A DNA stretch of 64,000 bases from Eulemur rufifrons (Eukaryota; Chordata; Mammalia; Primates; Lemuridae): contig NC_090984.1 of NCBI RefSeq assembly GCF_041146395.1, positions 83,153,114 to 83,217,113 on the forward strand, written 5' to 3'. Below, in pieces: positions 23,236 to 34,800 of this stretch (position 1 is its first letter; every line of letters begins with the position of its first letter). Under the pieces are notes generated by a model that was not told the DNA's origin, searched no databases, and saw only the letters and a program-made list of their open reading frames with translations. The position numbers were made by a program, and so were the translations under genes.

Positions 23236-23605
23236 CCCAGATAGTAGTAGCAATCCACCCTATCTCTGTCCATGCCTTCCTCAGATAACAGCTGCTTTCT
23301 ATGTCCCTCAAAAATGGACCAAACCATTGGCCAACCAGGAGGAGAGTTCACAGCTGTGCCCAGTGAGACACCAGCCTATTCCACAGCACTCCAGTAGTGG
23401 GAAGAAGAGGGGAAGGGGGATTTAGGAAACCTGGAACTATTAATGTCAGCCATTGTCCCAAGGTGGGGGCATGTTGGAATTATTGCTTCCTCCAGGCTAG
23501 GACTTCCAATGTTTGTGAAGTAAAACTATAAAAATATTTTTAAAAAATGCCCTGTGCCCTGAAATGAAGTCAAGTTCAACCTCATATATCATTACTATCA
23601 ACACC
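23236..23605. other. No gene or named repeat seen (intronic)
   Basis: Unique sequence without supported features. Confidence 0.5.
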
Positions 23606-23609
23606 AAGA

Positions 23610-23795
23610 TGGCTAACACTTTTGAGAGCTAATTTTTACATTAACCCGTTATCTTCACAACAACCTAGAAAATAGATAATATTATGATCTTCATTGTACA
23701 GCTGAGGCGAATAACGTACCCTGGGTCTCACAGCTAGTGGGTGATGGAACTGGCTTCAAAGCTAGGCAGTTTAAGCACAGCCTATGATACTATCA
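23610..23795 (-). mobile_element. MIR SINE, antisense
   Basis: 'cttcattgtacagctgaggc' and 'ctcacagctagtgggtgatg' are the reversed MIR core. Confidence 0.85.
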
Positions 23796-25235
23796 AACAG
23801 AAAGTACTCATTTCAGGAGTAACATATGAGAAGATTAATCTAAGATTTCATAAAAGGCTTGTGAGGATGTTAAAAATTTTTGGACCACTTTGCATCTTAA
23901 TTCCAACCAGTTAGCTTTAAAAATAAAACAGCAAAGACTTTTTTTCTCCATGTCCGCTGCAGGGACCTGAGCTGGGCCAAGTGCATGGTTCCCTTTCTCT
24001 TCTCCACAGACCTATGAAATAAAAGGCTGAGACTGAGATTTAGGAGATTGGCTAATGTAATGCTGATCTAAATTAAGAAATAATCAGATTACCCCTCACA
24101 TAAAATCTTCCATTGGTACACATAAAACATTTCTTAAGTGATAAAAAAGCATGTGGTGTTTGGGAAGTGACATTATTTTGGCTGTCCAATATGAAATCCT
24201 GCATGAGACCAACAACTTATTCCAAACTGTTTATTCACTAAAGCGATATTGTATAAATTAATAAATTCCTCCTTATGTTAATCAGCTGTTGTCATCATTT
24301 CACAGAGATAAATAGAAACTCTCTTTCTTCCTGAAATGGAACAGAACACAGGAAATATATGAGACCTCCATTCTTGCCTCAGATACTGTTTGTATCTTAA
24401 TTGCCAACCCATATCAAGCCACTTTCTCACCACTTTACTAATTGTGGCAAGCTTCTGGCCATTTTAAACTGTTTTCCACATGCTATCAGGATACAGTGCT
24501 TATGCATTTTATTCAACTTCAAAATTTCAAGAGTGAACCATTGACTCATTCTAAAAATGTCTCCATCTTTAGAAATTCTTTATGGTTATAATTTCCAGGT
24601 AAATCTGATTAGTGGACACGTGGTCTTTGCAATACAGAGAAAATTCAAGTAATTTTTAGTTTCCTGTTCATTCCTGACACTCTTTATGTAAAATGTAACA
24701 TAAATGGGGGTTGAAAAACTGATATGAAATTGGCCAGTTACATACATGTAAAATGTAATAATTCTGGTAGGGAAGAAATAGAAATGCAGAAATCTCTATG
24801 CATAACCACAGTGAACTTTGCCTGGTGATATTTTAAGTTAATGTCCAGGAACAACTGGAAGGCCCTTTATCATTAGAACATCAATGCTGTGTTTGGGGAT
24901 TGTTGAGATAGTGTTAATACACATTACCTTTTAAGAGAAAGTTCCTCTATATGAATGGTTTCACTTGACATCTTTTCCTTTGCCATTTTGTATTATGAAA
25001 TGCCAATTATGAATAAAGATGCAGTTACACTGATTTTTAAAATTTAGACAGCAAGAACCATAGTCCTTTTCCCAAAAGAGAATTTGTACATTATGTCTAT
25101 ACCCGAGGTCAAGTGGATCCTCACTCCTGTTTCAGATGGTTTAGGCCAGGTCCTCAGCTTAAAGAAAAACAGCTTTTGGGGGCATAGTATATTTCTTCTT
25201 TTGTGTGTCAAGAACTCATCACAGTAGTAAGTTTA

Positions 25236-25422
25236 TTTTATTTTATTTTATTTTTAATTTAATTTAATTTTTTTTGAGACAAAGTCTCACTCTGTTGCCC
25301 AGAGTAGAGTGCCGTGGCGTCAGCCTAGCTCACAGCAACTTCAAACTCCTGAGCTCAAATGATCCTCCTGCCTCGGCTTCCCAGAATGCTAAGATTACAG
25401 GCGTGAGCCACCACACCTGGCC
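25236..25422 (-). mobile_element. Shortened Alu, right arm fused to left arm, antisense
   Basis: The + strand runs from a (TTTTA)n tail through right-arm sequence ('gccgtggcgtcagcctagct'), then jumps at 'gcttcccag' directly to left-arm sequence ending 'ccaccacacctggcc'. The linker and about one arm length are missing. Flanked by 'taagttta' at 25228-25235 and 25423-25430. Confidence 0.9.
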
Positions 25423-25782
25423 TAAGTTTAAAAAAAAATAGAAATGGTGAGACGCAGTGTTTCCGGAAGGCGATCAGCTGGTCTCTTTCCAGCTAGAGGC
25501 TTAAGACCCAGTTAATCTGCAACTTAGCCTGCTCAGTTGGCTTTTTCTGTCCTTTCTTTTGAAGTTTCTGACCACCACTGACTGTCCTTATCTTGAATTC
25601 ATGAGTTGAGGTTCAACTTATATTATCAAGGTGTCCCAAGCTCCATTTTTCTGAGAATATTTTGCTGCCTAAAATAGCCCCTAACAGAAAACTAAACTTA
25701 AGAACCCTGCAGTCGGGACATCTGTGTGATGGGAAGGGTTGAGGATAGGGAAAGTACATTCATGGAAGGCTGAAACTTCCTC

Positions 25783-25920
25783 TAGACCAAGGTTCTTAAC
25801 CTGTGCTCCATGGACGGTGCATGGATCTCTCTGAAATCATTTGCAAAATGTTGTGTTTATATGAGCCCTGGGTAGATGGTTCATAGTGTGTGTCATTTTC
25901 TCAAAGGGTTAAGAGCCACC
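25783..25920. mobile_element. Non-autonomous hAT-type DNA transposon fragment
   Basis: 'aaggttcttaacctgtgctc' at one end and the complementary 'gggttaagagccacc' at the other give terminal inverted repeats. Confidence 0.65.
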
Positions 25921-26509
25921 ATGTTGGAATATATAGGCCTGGAGCTTTAAACTTTAGCATTAGCTCTTTTTTATTTCCAGTTCTGAGAAGCACAAGGCAA
26001 AGGACCCTCTAGTTGCAGAGCTATATATCCATGCCCCAGTTTTTCCTTCTGAAGGAAAATAGATTTCTATTTCCCTCCACCACAAAGCACTTGTGATTGG
26101 GGTAAAAGGGTTTCTTTAAAGCATTGATGATATATCTTTAAAATAATCTCCCCCAAAAAGGTTCTTAAAGAATGAACTATGCAAAGTCTGTAGCCAGGAC
26201 ACCCTAATGTCTTTCAGAAGGCAGATAAACATATAACAATCTATTCCTGCAATTAAGCTGTGGAAAAATACGGAGGAAAAAGAAGCCCCAGAGAAAAACC
26301 AAATAGCTACTTAGAAATAGCCATGATTTCCCAGTCTACGAACAGGAACAGTGATATCTATAAACCTTTGTGACACCTTTGAAGAAAAGTCTCCTACAAA
26401 CCCATAATTCAGTCATTTGTGAATTGCATGTGATGCTTTACGTCATAGGCTTTTCATATAGACGGCAGCAGAGTGTGTAGTGACTTAAAGTAAAGGTTGG
26501 TATCCTCCC

Positions 26510-26705
26510 GCTTCAGTTTGACTCTTAACCAGAGTGTGATCCTGGGCCACATAACTGATCTTCTAAGCCTTGATTTCCTCCTCTCCAAGCTGAGAATAAT
26601 AATACTTTGTAGGTTAGTGTAAAAATTAAACAGAATAAGACTTACAAATTGTTTAGCACCATGTGTAGCACACAGTAGGTGTTTAATGAATGTTAGCTGC
26701 TATCT
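26510..26705 (+). mobile_element. MIR SINE
   Basis: 'gtgtgatcctgggccacata', 'ccttgatttcctcctctcca', then 'cacacagtaggtgtttaatg'. Confidence 0.85.
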
Positions 26706-26862
26706 CCATAGGATTCAACTTCCAAAGGAAAATCAAATTGCATATTAATGATCAGGAATTGAATTCTGAAAGCCCAAAGTGAGTTGTTTGATTGACCAGG
26801 CCTAAGTGGGTATTTTATCTTTAAATATAATAAATGAATAGGTTTTAGGTGAGGTTCTAAAA

Positions 26863-27040
26863 CAGTAGTTCTCAACCTTGGCTGCCCATTAGAATCACCG
26901 GGGAGCTTTTCAAACCCGCCCCCCCCCCCCCCCGCAACACCCTGATGTCCAGACTAATTAAGTCAGAGAGGGAGGGAGCAAGGCATCAGAATAGTTTTAA
27001 AACTCCTCAGGTGATTTCAATGATCAGCCACATAAAATCC
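26863..27040. mobile_element. MER5A-type hAT element with C15 run
   Basis: Starts 'cagtagttctcaaccttggc' and continues 'agaatcaccggggagctttt'. A run of 15 C at 26919-26933 interrupts it. Confidence 0.85.
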
Positions 27041-27409
27041 CCTTTTGCTCTAAAGTTCTGAACCTACTTTGTAGTTGCATTAAAGATAGGAAGGTAGTTC
27101 AAATAAACAGTACCTGGTCAGTGCCAAGATGAAGTTTTCCACGGGAGGCTCCTTCTATACAAGACAATGCTAGAATAGCACTAATTCTCATCTGCGCTGC
27201 TTTTATAAGTGTCACAATAAGCTCTTAGCACAACCCTGTAGAGAGAGCCTGCCCTAAGGAATTAAAACTCACTTGACTCATTTGGCTTAGCACTAGGTAT
27301 TTTTCTCATAGCAAATATATTAGTAGTGTATGTAGAAAAAATATCAGTGACATATTATTAATTAATTACCTTATATTCCTTGGGGCATCCTTTAATTAAA
27401 AACTCAGGA

Positions 27410-27514
27410 CTGGCTGGAGGGAGAGGGGAATGTGCAGTTATTGTTTACAAGGTACTGAGTTTCAGTTTGGGATGAAGAAAAAAGCTCTGGAGATGATGGT
27501 GGTGATGTTTGCTC
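27410..27514 (+). mobile_element. L1 3' UTR, left part, split by an LTR
   Basis: 'agctctggagatgatggtgg' matches the L1MA/MB 3' UTR. The remainder resumes at 28190. Confidence 0.7.
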
Positions 27515-28189
27515 TGTGTTCTTTCATGTTATGGTCAGTCAAGTGCATCCACAGGAGGAGACACAGGAGAAGCTCAGGAAAACAAGGCATGGCACACCAT
27601 GCGGGGCCACATGGAACAGCACCAGGGTCAGCCAGGAGGATGAGGGGCGGGAGGGAGGGGAGAGCCTGGGCCACTGCCTTTATTGGGGTTTCCACAGGAA
27701 AGGCAGGGCGGGTGAACAGTTAGAGATTGGTTAGTTTGAATAATTTCAGCAGGCTCTAAGCTAGGGGGGTGGTCCCTAGTTACCTGGCCCTGGCCCTAGG
27801 ATGATTAAAGCAGAGGAATATCGCTTTCTGGGTATATGGGCCAGACAAAGGGGTCTGGCTCTGGATTGGTTAGTCTGTATATCAAAGACATGCTCCCAGC
27901 TGAGCTTTTTGCTGTCTCTAAGAATTAGCTAGCCCTGTGGTACCCAACCCCTGGAACCTGGCCTGGTAAACGTCCACGGCACGTTAGGAACTGGCAGCAT
28001 CACTGCCTGAGCTCCAGCCCCCCACCCCAACCCCATCTGTGGAAAAATTGTCTTCCATGAAACTGGTCCCTGGTGCCAAAAAGGTTGGGGACCACTGAGT
28101 CCCAGGAGGGACAGTCTCTCCCCAGCCAGAAAAGTTTTTAAGATATAAAAATATCATAACATACAGAAAAGTAAAAATGTTATAAACAA
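27515..28189. mobile_element. Solitary ERV LTR, family uncertain, carrying a MER1
   Basis: Passages such as 'gattggttagtttgaataat' and 'ctaagaattagctagcc' are familiar as LTR sequence. It lies within the L1 3' UTR and is itself interrupted at 27935-28097. The frames at 27430-27734 and 27462-27695 are inside it and are not considered genes. Confidence 0.55.
27935..28097. mobile_element. MER1-type hAT-Charlie element, short form
   Basis: Terminal inverted repeats 'tggtacccaacccc' and 'aggttggggaccactg', with the typical 'ggaaaaattgtcttccatga' inside. Confidence 0.85.
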
Positions 28190-28305
28190 ATAGTTGCACA
28201 ACAATGTAAATGTGCTTAATGCCACTGAATCACACACTTGAAAATGACTAAAGTGGTAAATGTTATGTTATGTTTATTCTACCACAATTAAAAAAAAAAA
28301 ACCCA
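28190..28305 (+). mobile_element. L1 3' UTR, right part with A-tail
   Basis: 'gcacaacaatgtaaatgtgc', 'aatgccactgaatcacacac', then an A run. It continues the L1 piece ending at 27514. Confidence 0.85.
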
Positions 28306-28821
28306 GGTCTACAAGATCAAAAATGGTAATCCAGGCAAAAGACAAGAACCAAGAGAAAAAAATGGGGAGGTAGAAAACAAAACTTACATCAAGAACTTCA
28401 GGGGTCACTGAAGTATGTCTCTTTTCCAAGTGTAAAAGAAGGAATTATCTTCTACAAAATATTGGCCACTACCTGAAATGTAATTTTAAGCAATTCCAAA
28501 AACTACCCAGCATGGTGGATGAAAAGGAAAGGAAACAGTACAGAATTGCTTCATCCTCTAAAACCAGTTTTCACTTCTCGTTACTCTGTCACACTATAAA
28601 GAGATCAGAAACTGTAGTGTGGGTTATTCTCCCCTGAAAACCTGACTCATCTTCATGTGTGAAGCTGTGACATTAGAATGCTGAGCCCTCCGCCCTGCCT
28701 GTGTTGGCTGGCCAATTCAGCCATCATGTTCTCTGGCTAAACTAGATCATAAGCTCAGCTGCAGACTTTGTCTAGCACAGAGTGCTCAGTTATTAATATG
28801 TATGCACAGGCACATGTGTGC

Positions 28822-28866
28822 ACTAATATATTTTAATCTATCAGACTAATATATTTTAATCTATCA
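28822..28866. repeat. 23-bp tandem duplication
   Basis: 'actaatatattttaatctat' plus 'cag' at 28822-28844 is repeated at 28845-28866. Confidence 0.95.
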
Positions 28867-29604
28867 TTATCCTGAATTTCTAACTTCTAAAATCACTTGG
28901 ATACACCATCCTGGATATTTTTCATCCAAAATAGTTTAACTGGCAAGAAAACTATTGCTTCATTGCATATCCACACCTAACTTTCCTCTTCTCTCTATAA
29001 TCTGGGAAACCCACCATCAATTCTTCTTTTTCCTTACTCATCTGCCAAATCTTTTCTCCATTCCCTATGCCAAGATTCTCTGGCATAAACACCTGTGGCT
29101 GCCAAATCTTCCTGCTATTGTCCTAACATAAGCAACCCAAAGATGACTACTCTTCTCCCTGCCTGCAATTTGCTTTGTATATCCAGCTGCCAGATGCCCG
29201 CGGAGTAAGTACCAGGGGAAAGGAAACGAACTGTTTCTTCTTCTGGAAAAGGAAAGTGGAGGAAAAGAGAGGCTAGCTCCCTAACTCACAGACTGCCATA
29301 GTAAGAAAGTCCCAGGAGCATTATAAAGAACTGGTTTAAATGACTAGGTGCGATCCACATTTGTTTTCCTCTTTTCTAAATGCTAAATGGAAGTGTTTGA
29401 TCTTTATCAATCATGTACTCTTCCATCCTTCCACTCTGACCAAAAAGCTATGTTACTCCCTGAATATCTAAGGAGTCAGATGAGAGCTGGCATACCGGTT
29501 TGAAAACACTGATCCACATGTAAAGAGGTGTCAGATTTCCAGTGTTCACGACACTGTTGTGAAAAGCTTTGCTGTAATACAGGTCTGGATGTAGCACACA
29601 GTAA

Positions 29605-29715
29605 GCACTGCATTGGTGTCAAGAGAGTTGTGTCCTGATTCAGCCACTAACCAGCCCTGGGTACTTGGGCAAGTCACCTAACTTTTCTGCATCCGGTGTG
29701 CTCATTGGTAAAATG
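29605..29715 (+). mobile_element. MIR SINE, sense member of an opposed pair
   Basis: 'ttgggcaagtcacctaactt' and 'ctcattggtaaaatgga'. Abuts the reversed MIR at 29716. Confidence 0.85.
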
Positions 29716-29935
29716 GAGCACTGTTCTGAGCAGCTCACACATGTTGCTTCCCATCAGCCTCCTAGCAGCCCTATGAAGTAGGTATGTTGCTATTATCCCC
29801 CATTTTAAAGATGTAAAACTGAGGCACAAAGGTTAATTTTCTTGCCATTGGTCCCCATACTATATACAGAGCTAAGATTCAAACCCAGGCAGTCCAGTGG
29901 CCAGAATCCATATTCCTGCTGATGGTGCTCTGTTG
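29716..29935 (-). mobile_element. MIR SINE, antisense member of an opposed pair
   Basis: 'ccctatgaagtaggtatgtt', 'cccccattttaaagatgtaa', 'aagattcaaacccaggcagt'. Confidence 0.9.
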
Positions 29936-30491
29936 TCAACCCTCTCTCACTGAATTGTGATAATTAGATTTAGTATTTGGAAATAAATGGAACATATTAT
30001 TATAACTTTCTTAAAGTTCACTTTGTTGTCCATGAAAAAGAGACAATATTTAAGTTTGAGAGTTTTTCTAAGGAGTAGAGATAAAGCAGATTTAGTACTC
30101 GAACAATTCATGACACATATATCAGGTTATTGATAAATGGGAGCTACTAATATTAATTGTTGTCAATTTTTATTAAATGATTCTATTCTAGGTGCCAAGA
30201 AAAGTTTTTTCATTTCCCTCCATTCCCAATGACAAGACCAGGACCATTGCACATGGTGTTAATATTAATTATAATCTGCAGAAAACATGCTTTCATTGAA
30301 TTCAAGGGGGAAAATGCATTGTGTTATAATTTACATATAAGTTACATATGATTTTGTTTCCCTGCGCCACCTCTTGTTCACCAAACACAAAACATGGCTT
30401 TGCTTTTAAATCTCAAGAAATAGCATAGGATCTAAGCCTGTTCACTGCATGATATAAAACTAACATCATTTTTCCCCTTTGCTTCTTACAG

Positions 30492-30734
30492 ATTTTTGCA
30501 TATATGAATGAAACCTCTTCCCAAAAGGAAAAGTGGGACCTTCGAGCTCTTAGATTTTTATCAGTTAATTCAATAATTGACCCTTGGGTCTTTGCCATCC
30601 TTAGGCCTCCTGTTCTGAGACTAATGCGTTCAGTCCTCTGTTGTCGGACTTCATTAAGAACACAAGATACAACACAGACTTCCTGTTCTACACAGTCAAA
30701 TGCCAGTAAACAGGATGACCTTTGTGGACAGTAG
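30492..30734 (+). CDS. PTGER2: Prostaglandin E2 receptor EP2, coding exon 2 (residues 282-361 and stop)
   Basis: The second coding exon follows the acceptor 'cttacag' ending at 30491 and begins Ile-Phe-Ala-Tyr-Met, completing TM6 in frame. It then encodes the third extracellular loop with sequon N287 and TM7 (about 298-320). TM7 carries Arg302, the conserved prostanoid-receptor arginine that contacts the ligand carboxylate, and 'DPWVF' (311-315) as the NPxxY counterpart. The short C-tail has a Cys-Cys pair at 331-332 and many Ser/Thr. The stop is TAG at 30732-30734, so the joined protein is 361 residues. Human EP2 is 358. The alignment from memory shows no gap, and the three extra residues (Cys-Gly-Gln) are at the very C-terminus, where the human stop would fall. 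No disruption is seen. Confidence 0.97.
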   Translation: MFAYMNETSSQKEKWDLRALRFLSVNSIIDPWVFAILRPPVLRLMRSVLCCRTSLRTQDTTQTSCSTQSNASKQDDLCGQ

Positions 30735-31855
30735 TTAAAAAGTGCTTAGTTATTAAACATCTGGAAGATCATTTTGAAATGGTTCCTTAGAGAAATGAAA
30801 ACAGTTAGTGTGTAAACAAAATGAAGCTACCCTAATAAAAAGGAGTAAACAAACATTTAAGCAGGGTCACGGCTACAGACGTGCTGACAAGACACTTCAT
30901 GGCAGGTGTCAGAAAGATCTATAAACTCTCCCCTCAGTGAACATGTTACTTGGCCTTTAGAGGAACAATCAGCCTCATTTAAGATCCAGTTGCCTTTTGA
31001 TTTATGCTTTTCTGTTGAATGACAAAGCATGTGGTTTTGTAATTTGTTTAAAACCCTAAATGGTTACTGTCTTTTGTATTTTAATCTTCTATGCTACTAC
31101 TGTTATAAACATACCATGCACAGACTAGATAAAACTTCATATGCATTCTCTAGGAAGTAGATATGTGGAAGCAACCAAACCTTATGTCTTATGATTTCTT
31201 AACGAACCCTTTATTTGGATAATGAAGTTGAAAATCATAGGCACCTTTTACTGTAATGTTTGTGTATGTGCGAGTATTCTCATCACGACAGTATTACTTT
31301 TACTTACAAGAGTGGACTCGGTTAACGTTGGCTTGGTTCATTCGTCCTCCTGGAGTTATGTATCAAATAGTCAGATTTTTTTATTTTACAATGTCCATTA
31401 TGCTAATAGTAATCAAGACTTTAGGAATTTTCCTCTTAACAAGAAATAATAGAAAGGTTTCAAGACAGTTAATTCTGGTTAATACTCTTTATTCTACTTC
31501 CAAGGGAGAATATATGTGGCTATATCTAAAGCCATATATTAGGATTAAAAACTGAAAAATCTGGTTCATTCTTCAGATATACTGGAACTGTTTTAATGTT
31601 GATACTGGTGCCATGAGTAACATACACTTTATAAGATGACTGTGTTGTAGTAAAATTCATCTGTCTATATTTAGGGAACATGGTTTGACTCATATAGGAA
31701 ATCATGTAACAATGAGTCATATCTTAATATATTTCTAAATGTTTGGCATAGTGTGAACTCAGCATCAAATATTTCAGTGAATTTGCACTGTTTAATCATA
31801 CTTACTGTGTAAACTAAACTGAAATGTTACAGAAATAAACTATAAAACGAAAATT
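30735..31855 (+). other. PTGER2: PTGER2 3' UTR (3' end inferred)
   Basis: AT-rich sequence following the TAG stop. AATAAA hexamers lie at 30834-30839, only about 100 bases past the stop, and at 31834-31839. The second is the better candidate for the main polyadenylation signal because it gives a UTR of about 1.1 kb, similar to what I recall for the human mRNA. The small open frames within it (31222-31449, 31256-31555) have no recognisable protein content and are treated as chance. Confidence 0.65.
31834..31839 (+). terminator. PTGER2: Probable PTGER2 polyadenylation signal (AATAAA)
   Basis: Canonical AATAAA about 1.1 kb after the stop codon, in otherwise unique AT-rich DNA. An earlier AATAAA at 30834 could make a very short 3' UTR form. 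Only the hexamers are seen; usage is inferred. Confidence 0.55.
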
Positions 31856-34800
31856 TGAAAATGGAATAGTATTTGATGAACTACCCCAAATCACATTTTA
31901 TAATTAATGTATACATAGTACCTTTTAAATGAAATCAAAGTGGAAAACTTATATTTAATTTGGCAGATTTTTAAAGTGTGGTTGCCAGGTTTTTTAAAGT
32001 GTAGTTGCATTGTAAGTTAGAGTTTAAATATTCAATATAGTATTTGGTATTAGCAGGTATTTTTTCCTTCAGTTTTTACACTTCCAGCATGAACTTTAAA
32101 ATAGTAGAATCACCTTATTTTTTGCAGTGTTATCATAGGGTAGCTATTATTTTAAAAAAACAAAAAGAGATGTTATTTTTTCCCAAAGTCTCTTTGAGTT
32201 GTTTACCCAAACCCATTTCTTATAAGCAGTTATCAAACTAGATGATCACTTAGAATGATTCAAACCAATCTAGTCATCAGTGCATTTTGATACAAACAAT
32301 CTATGTCAAATCAGCTCTTATTTTTAAAAAGAATAAATAAATGGTTTGCTTTTCTACAAGTTTAACGGAGTCAGGCAAAATTTAACTTAACTAAAATCTG
32401 GACATGTAAATAAATCTTTCCTGTCCACCAGGCATTCTAAAGTTAAAAAAATTATTCTAAATGGGACTAATTAGGCCCAAGGGTAATTCCTAAACATAAA
32501 ATCCTGAAGTTACTTTGAATCTGGAAGACTGATTCCTTTTATCAGATTACTTTTTTTCTCCAAATGAAAATGTCAACTATAATCCTTCAACCCACCTCAC
32601 CACCTCCAAAAAATCCAGAATAATGCCTGAGAACTAACAAGGAAAAAAAAAAAAGCAAAATTGGACATAGTATCACTAGTGGGCACAAAATGATTCAATC
32701 TAGGAGCCCAAAATATAAGAATTTAAGTCTTTTATCTAAGAACTGGAAGATTTCTGGAACTTTGTTTCCTCATGCACTCCTGTGCCATGCACTGTGTTGA
32801 ATGACTAAATCCTGTTGTTTCGTTTGCATCAATAAATACATAGAAAGAATTGAAAGTAAAAATCCTCGGTAGTAGTCAATCACCTATTTATGGTCATTTA
32901 AAGGTAACTTAGAAAAAAATTACTAAGATTAGACATGTAAATAGTTCCTTTCTAATAATCCTATCACGTCGGACTTGTTTAAGTTATTGATTCATTCTCA
33001 AGTGAAATATAATAAAAGAAATAGAAAATAGCCTGATATATTACAGAACTGAATTGTGATAAAAGAACTAGATTTTATTCTTTGCCCCCAATAGTCAGTG
33101 GACTGAAAAATAAGAAAGAAACTATAGCAGATATTTACTCAGAATACCAGCCCTAACTGTAGGTGTTTGGATATGGGATGGACCCAAGCAGTCGGCTCTT
33201 AGCTGAATTGTTCCTAGAAACATCTTTTCCAAGAAAGAACTGGGAAATTCTGTTGCTAAATTGTGACCTTGAATGTCCAAAGACCTAATAGGGATCTGAG
33301 TTTGCTTAGAAGTTATAGAAAGCCTCCAAAACACCTGCATCTCAAAATTGTTTAGACCCATGACAACCTAGAGCCAGACCCAAGCTCAAGAAACAACACC
33401 AACCCAAAACCACGATGCTTGCGGAGGGCTCAAGCCCTGAGAAGAGAGGACGGATGTGATCCACGTCACTACATTCTCAGGATAATTCAATTAAACTTTT
33501 GGTGTCCTTGTTTCCTCAGTGCATTTTGAAGGAGAGATTGTCCTAATGCTAATGTCAAGTTAGCTTTGATTTGAACCAAGAAGAAAACACCATATTCAAG
33601 GTTTTGAATTTGATGGCTTTGAAAGGCAGGGGAAGACAATTAGCTCTCACTTAGGCTGGGGTTTGTTTATTTCACTTAGCTTAAACCAAATCTAATGGTT
33701 TTCTGAACTTGAAAAGAGCTCCTACTTGAGCCATTCACAGAGAGAGATGCATTCCTCTCTATAAATCAGTATTTCATGCATGTGAACTTACAATACCTAC
33801 TCTTACAGGATGTGCTGCAATTTGAATGTTTGATGACTATCTTTTGCCTTTACCAAACACTTAATTCCGTTGGATTTTCTCTCTGACTGCATATTTATAA
33901 CATACCTCCAATCACCTAACAGCATTACAATTGACTTTTTGAATTTACAAAGCATTTTGATCACCTGAAATATACACTATGGAAAGAAGTATTATTTTAG
34001 CAATTCACAAAAGCTACAGTCTCACTTATACGTGGACCTAAGCCATGTATTAGGCATTACTTATTGCAGAAAGTTAATCTTTGTTTTTTTCTGGTGGCTT
34101 CTGTAATTTTTTTTTATTCTAAGTAAATTTTCTTGAATTATATTATTTCCTATAAAATGTATGTACTTTTAAAGGTCAATTTTAGTGGTTTAATTCCGTG
34201 ATCCATGTGTTTCATAGCACATGGTAAATGCTAATAAGGTTAAGGATTAGCATCATCTTAGATGCCCAGTTCAGTGTTCCCTGCAACCACTTCACATGCT
34301 TCTGGCTCAGATTTCTGATTCTTGGTGTTGGTAGGGGTGGTGCTAGGGGTGATGTTATCTATTTTTTACCTCTGGGTAACTCTCAAGAATGGTGATGATA
34401 ATAAGTGTATGGGACAAGTTTGTATTTCAGAGATTGCAATGAAGATCAGTGCACATGGGAGAATGCAGAGCAATGTGTAGGCATAAAAGAGAGGGAGACA
34501 AGAGAAAGAAAGACATCAGAGCACAGGACACCTCACCATTTGGTGCCCTCCTCCAGATGTTAGCCAGTTATTAATGCCAGAACCAAATGCCAGTAATTCT
34601 AAACCAGTCTCACCAGTACTGAGTGCTGATATGTCAGTTCCTGGCTTGATCTGGATATTATGTTTCTATTAATGCAACCTGAGATTACAAACCTCTCTTA
34701 GAAACAAGGTCATACCTTGATAGCCTTCAACAAATGGAAGAAGCAACAGCATTCCACTTTACACAGAGGAAAACTGGGCATGCAGGGGTGAAGTGGGTTA

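Larger units (their letters stand above)
19759..30491 (+). other. PTGER2: PTGER2 intron 1
   Basis: Single coding-region intron of about 10.7 kb, GTAAGT at the 5' end and a pyrimidine-containing tract then CAG at the 3' end, phase 0. It interrupts the gene near the end of TM6, the usual intron position in prostanoid receptor genes. Between 19759 and 21840, 23800 and 25220, and 28310 and 29600 I see no gene and no repeat I can name with confidence. The repeats that I can name are listed separately. Confidence 0.95.

Noticed and set aside
31222..31555. Two overlapping frames in the PTGER2 3' UTR
   Set aside because: AT-rich UTR sequence, different phases over the same bases, no recognised domain.
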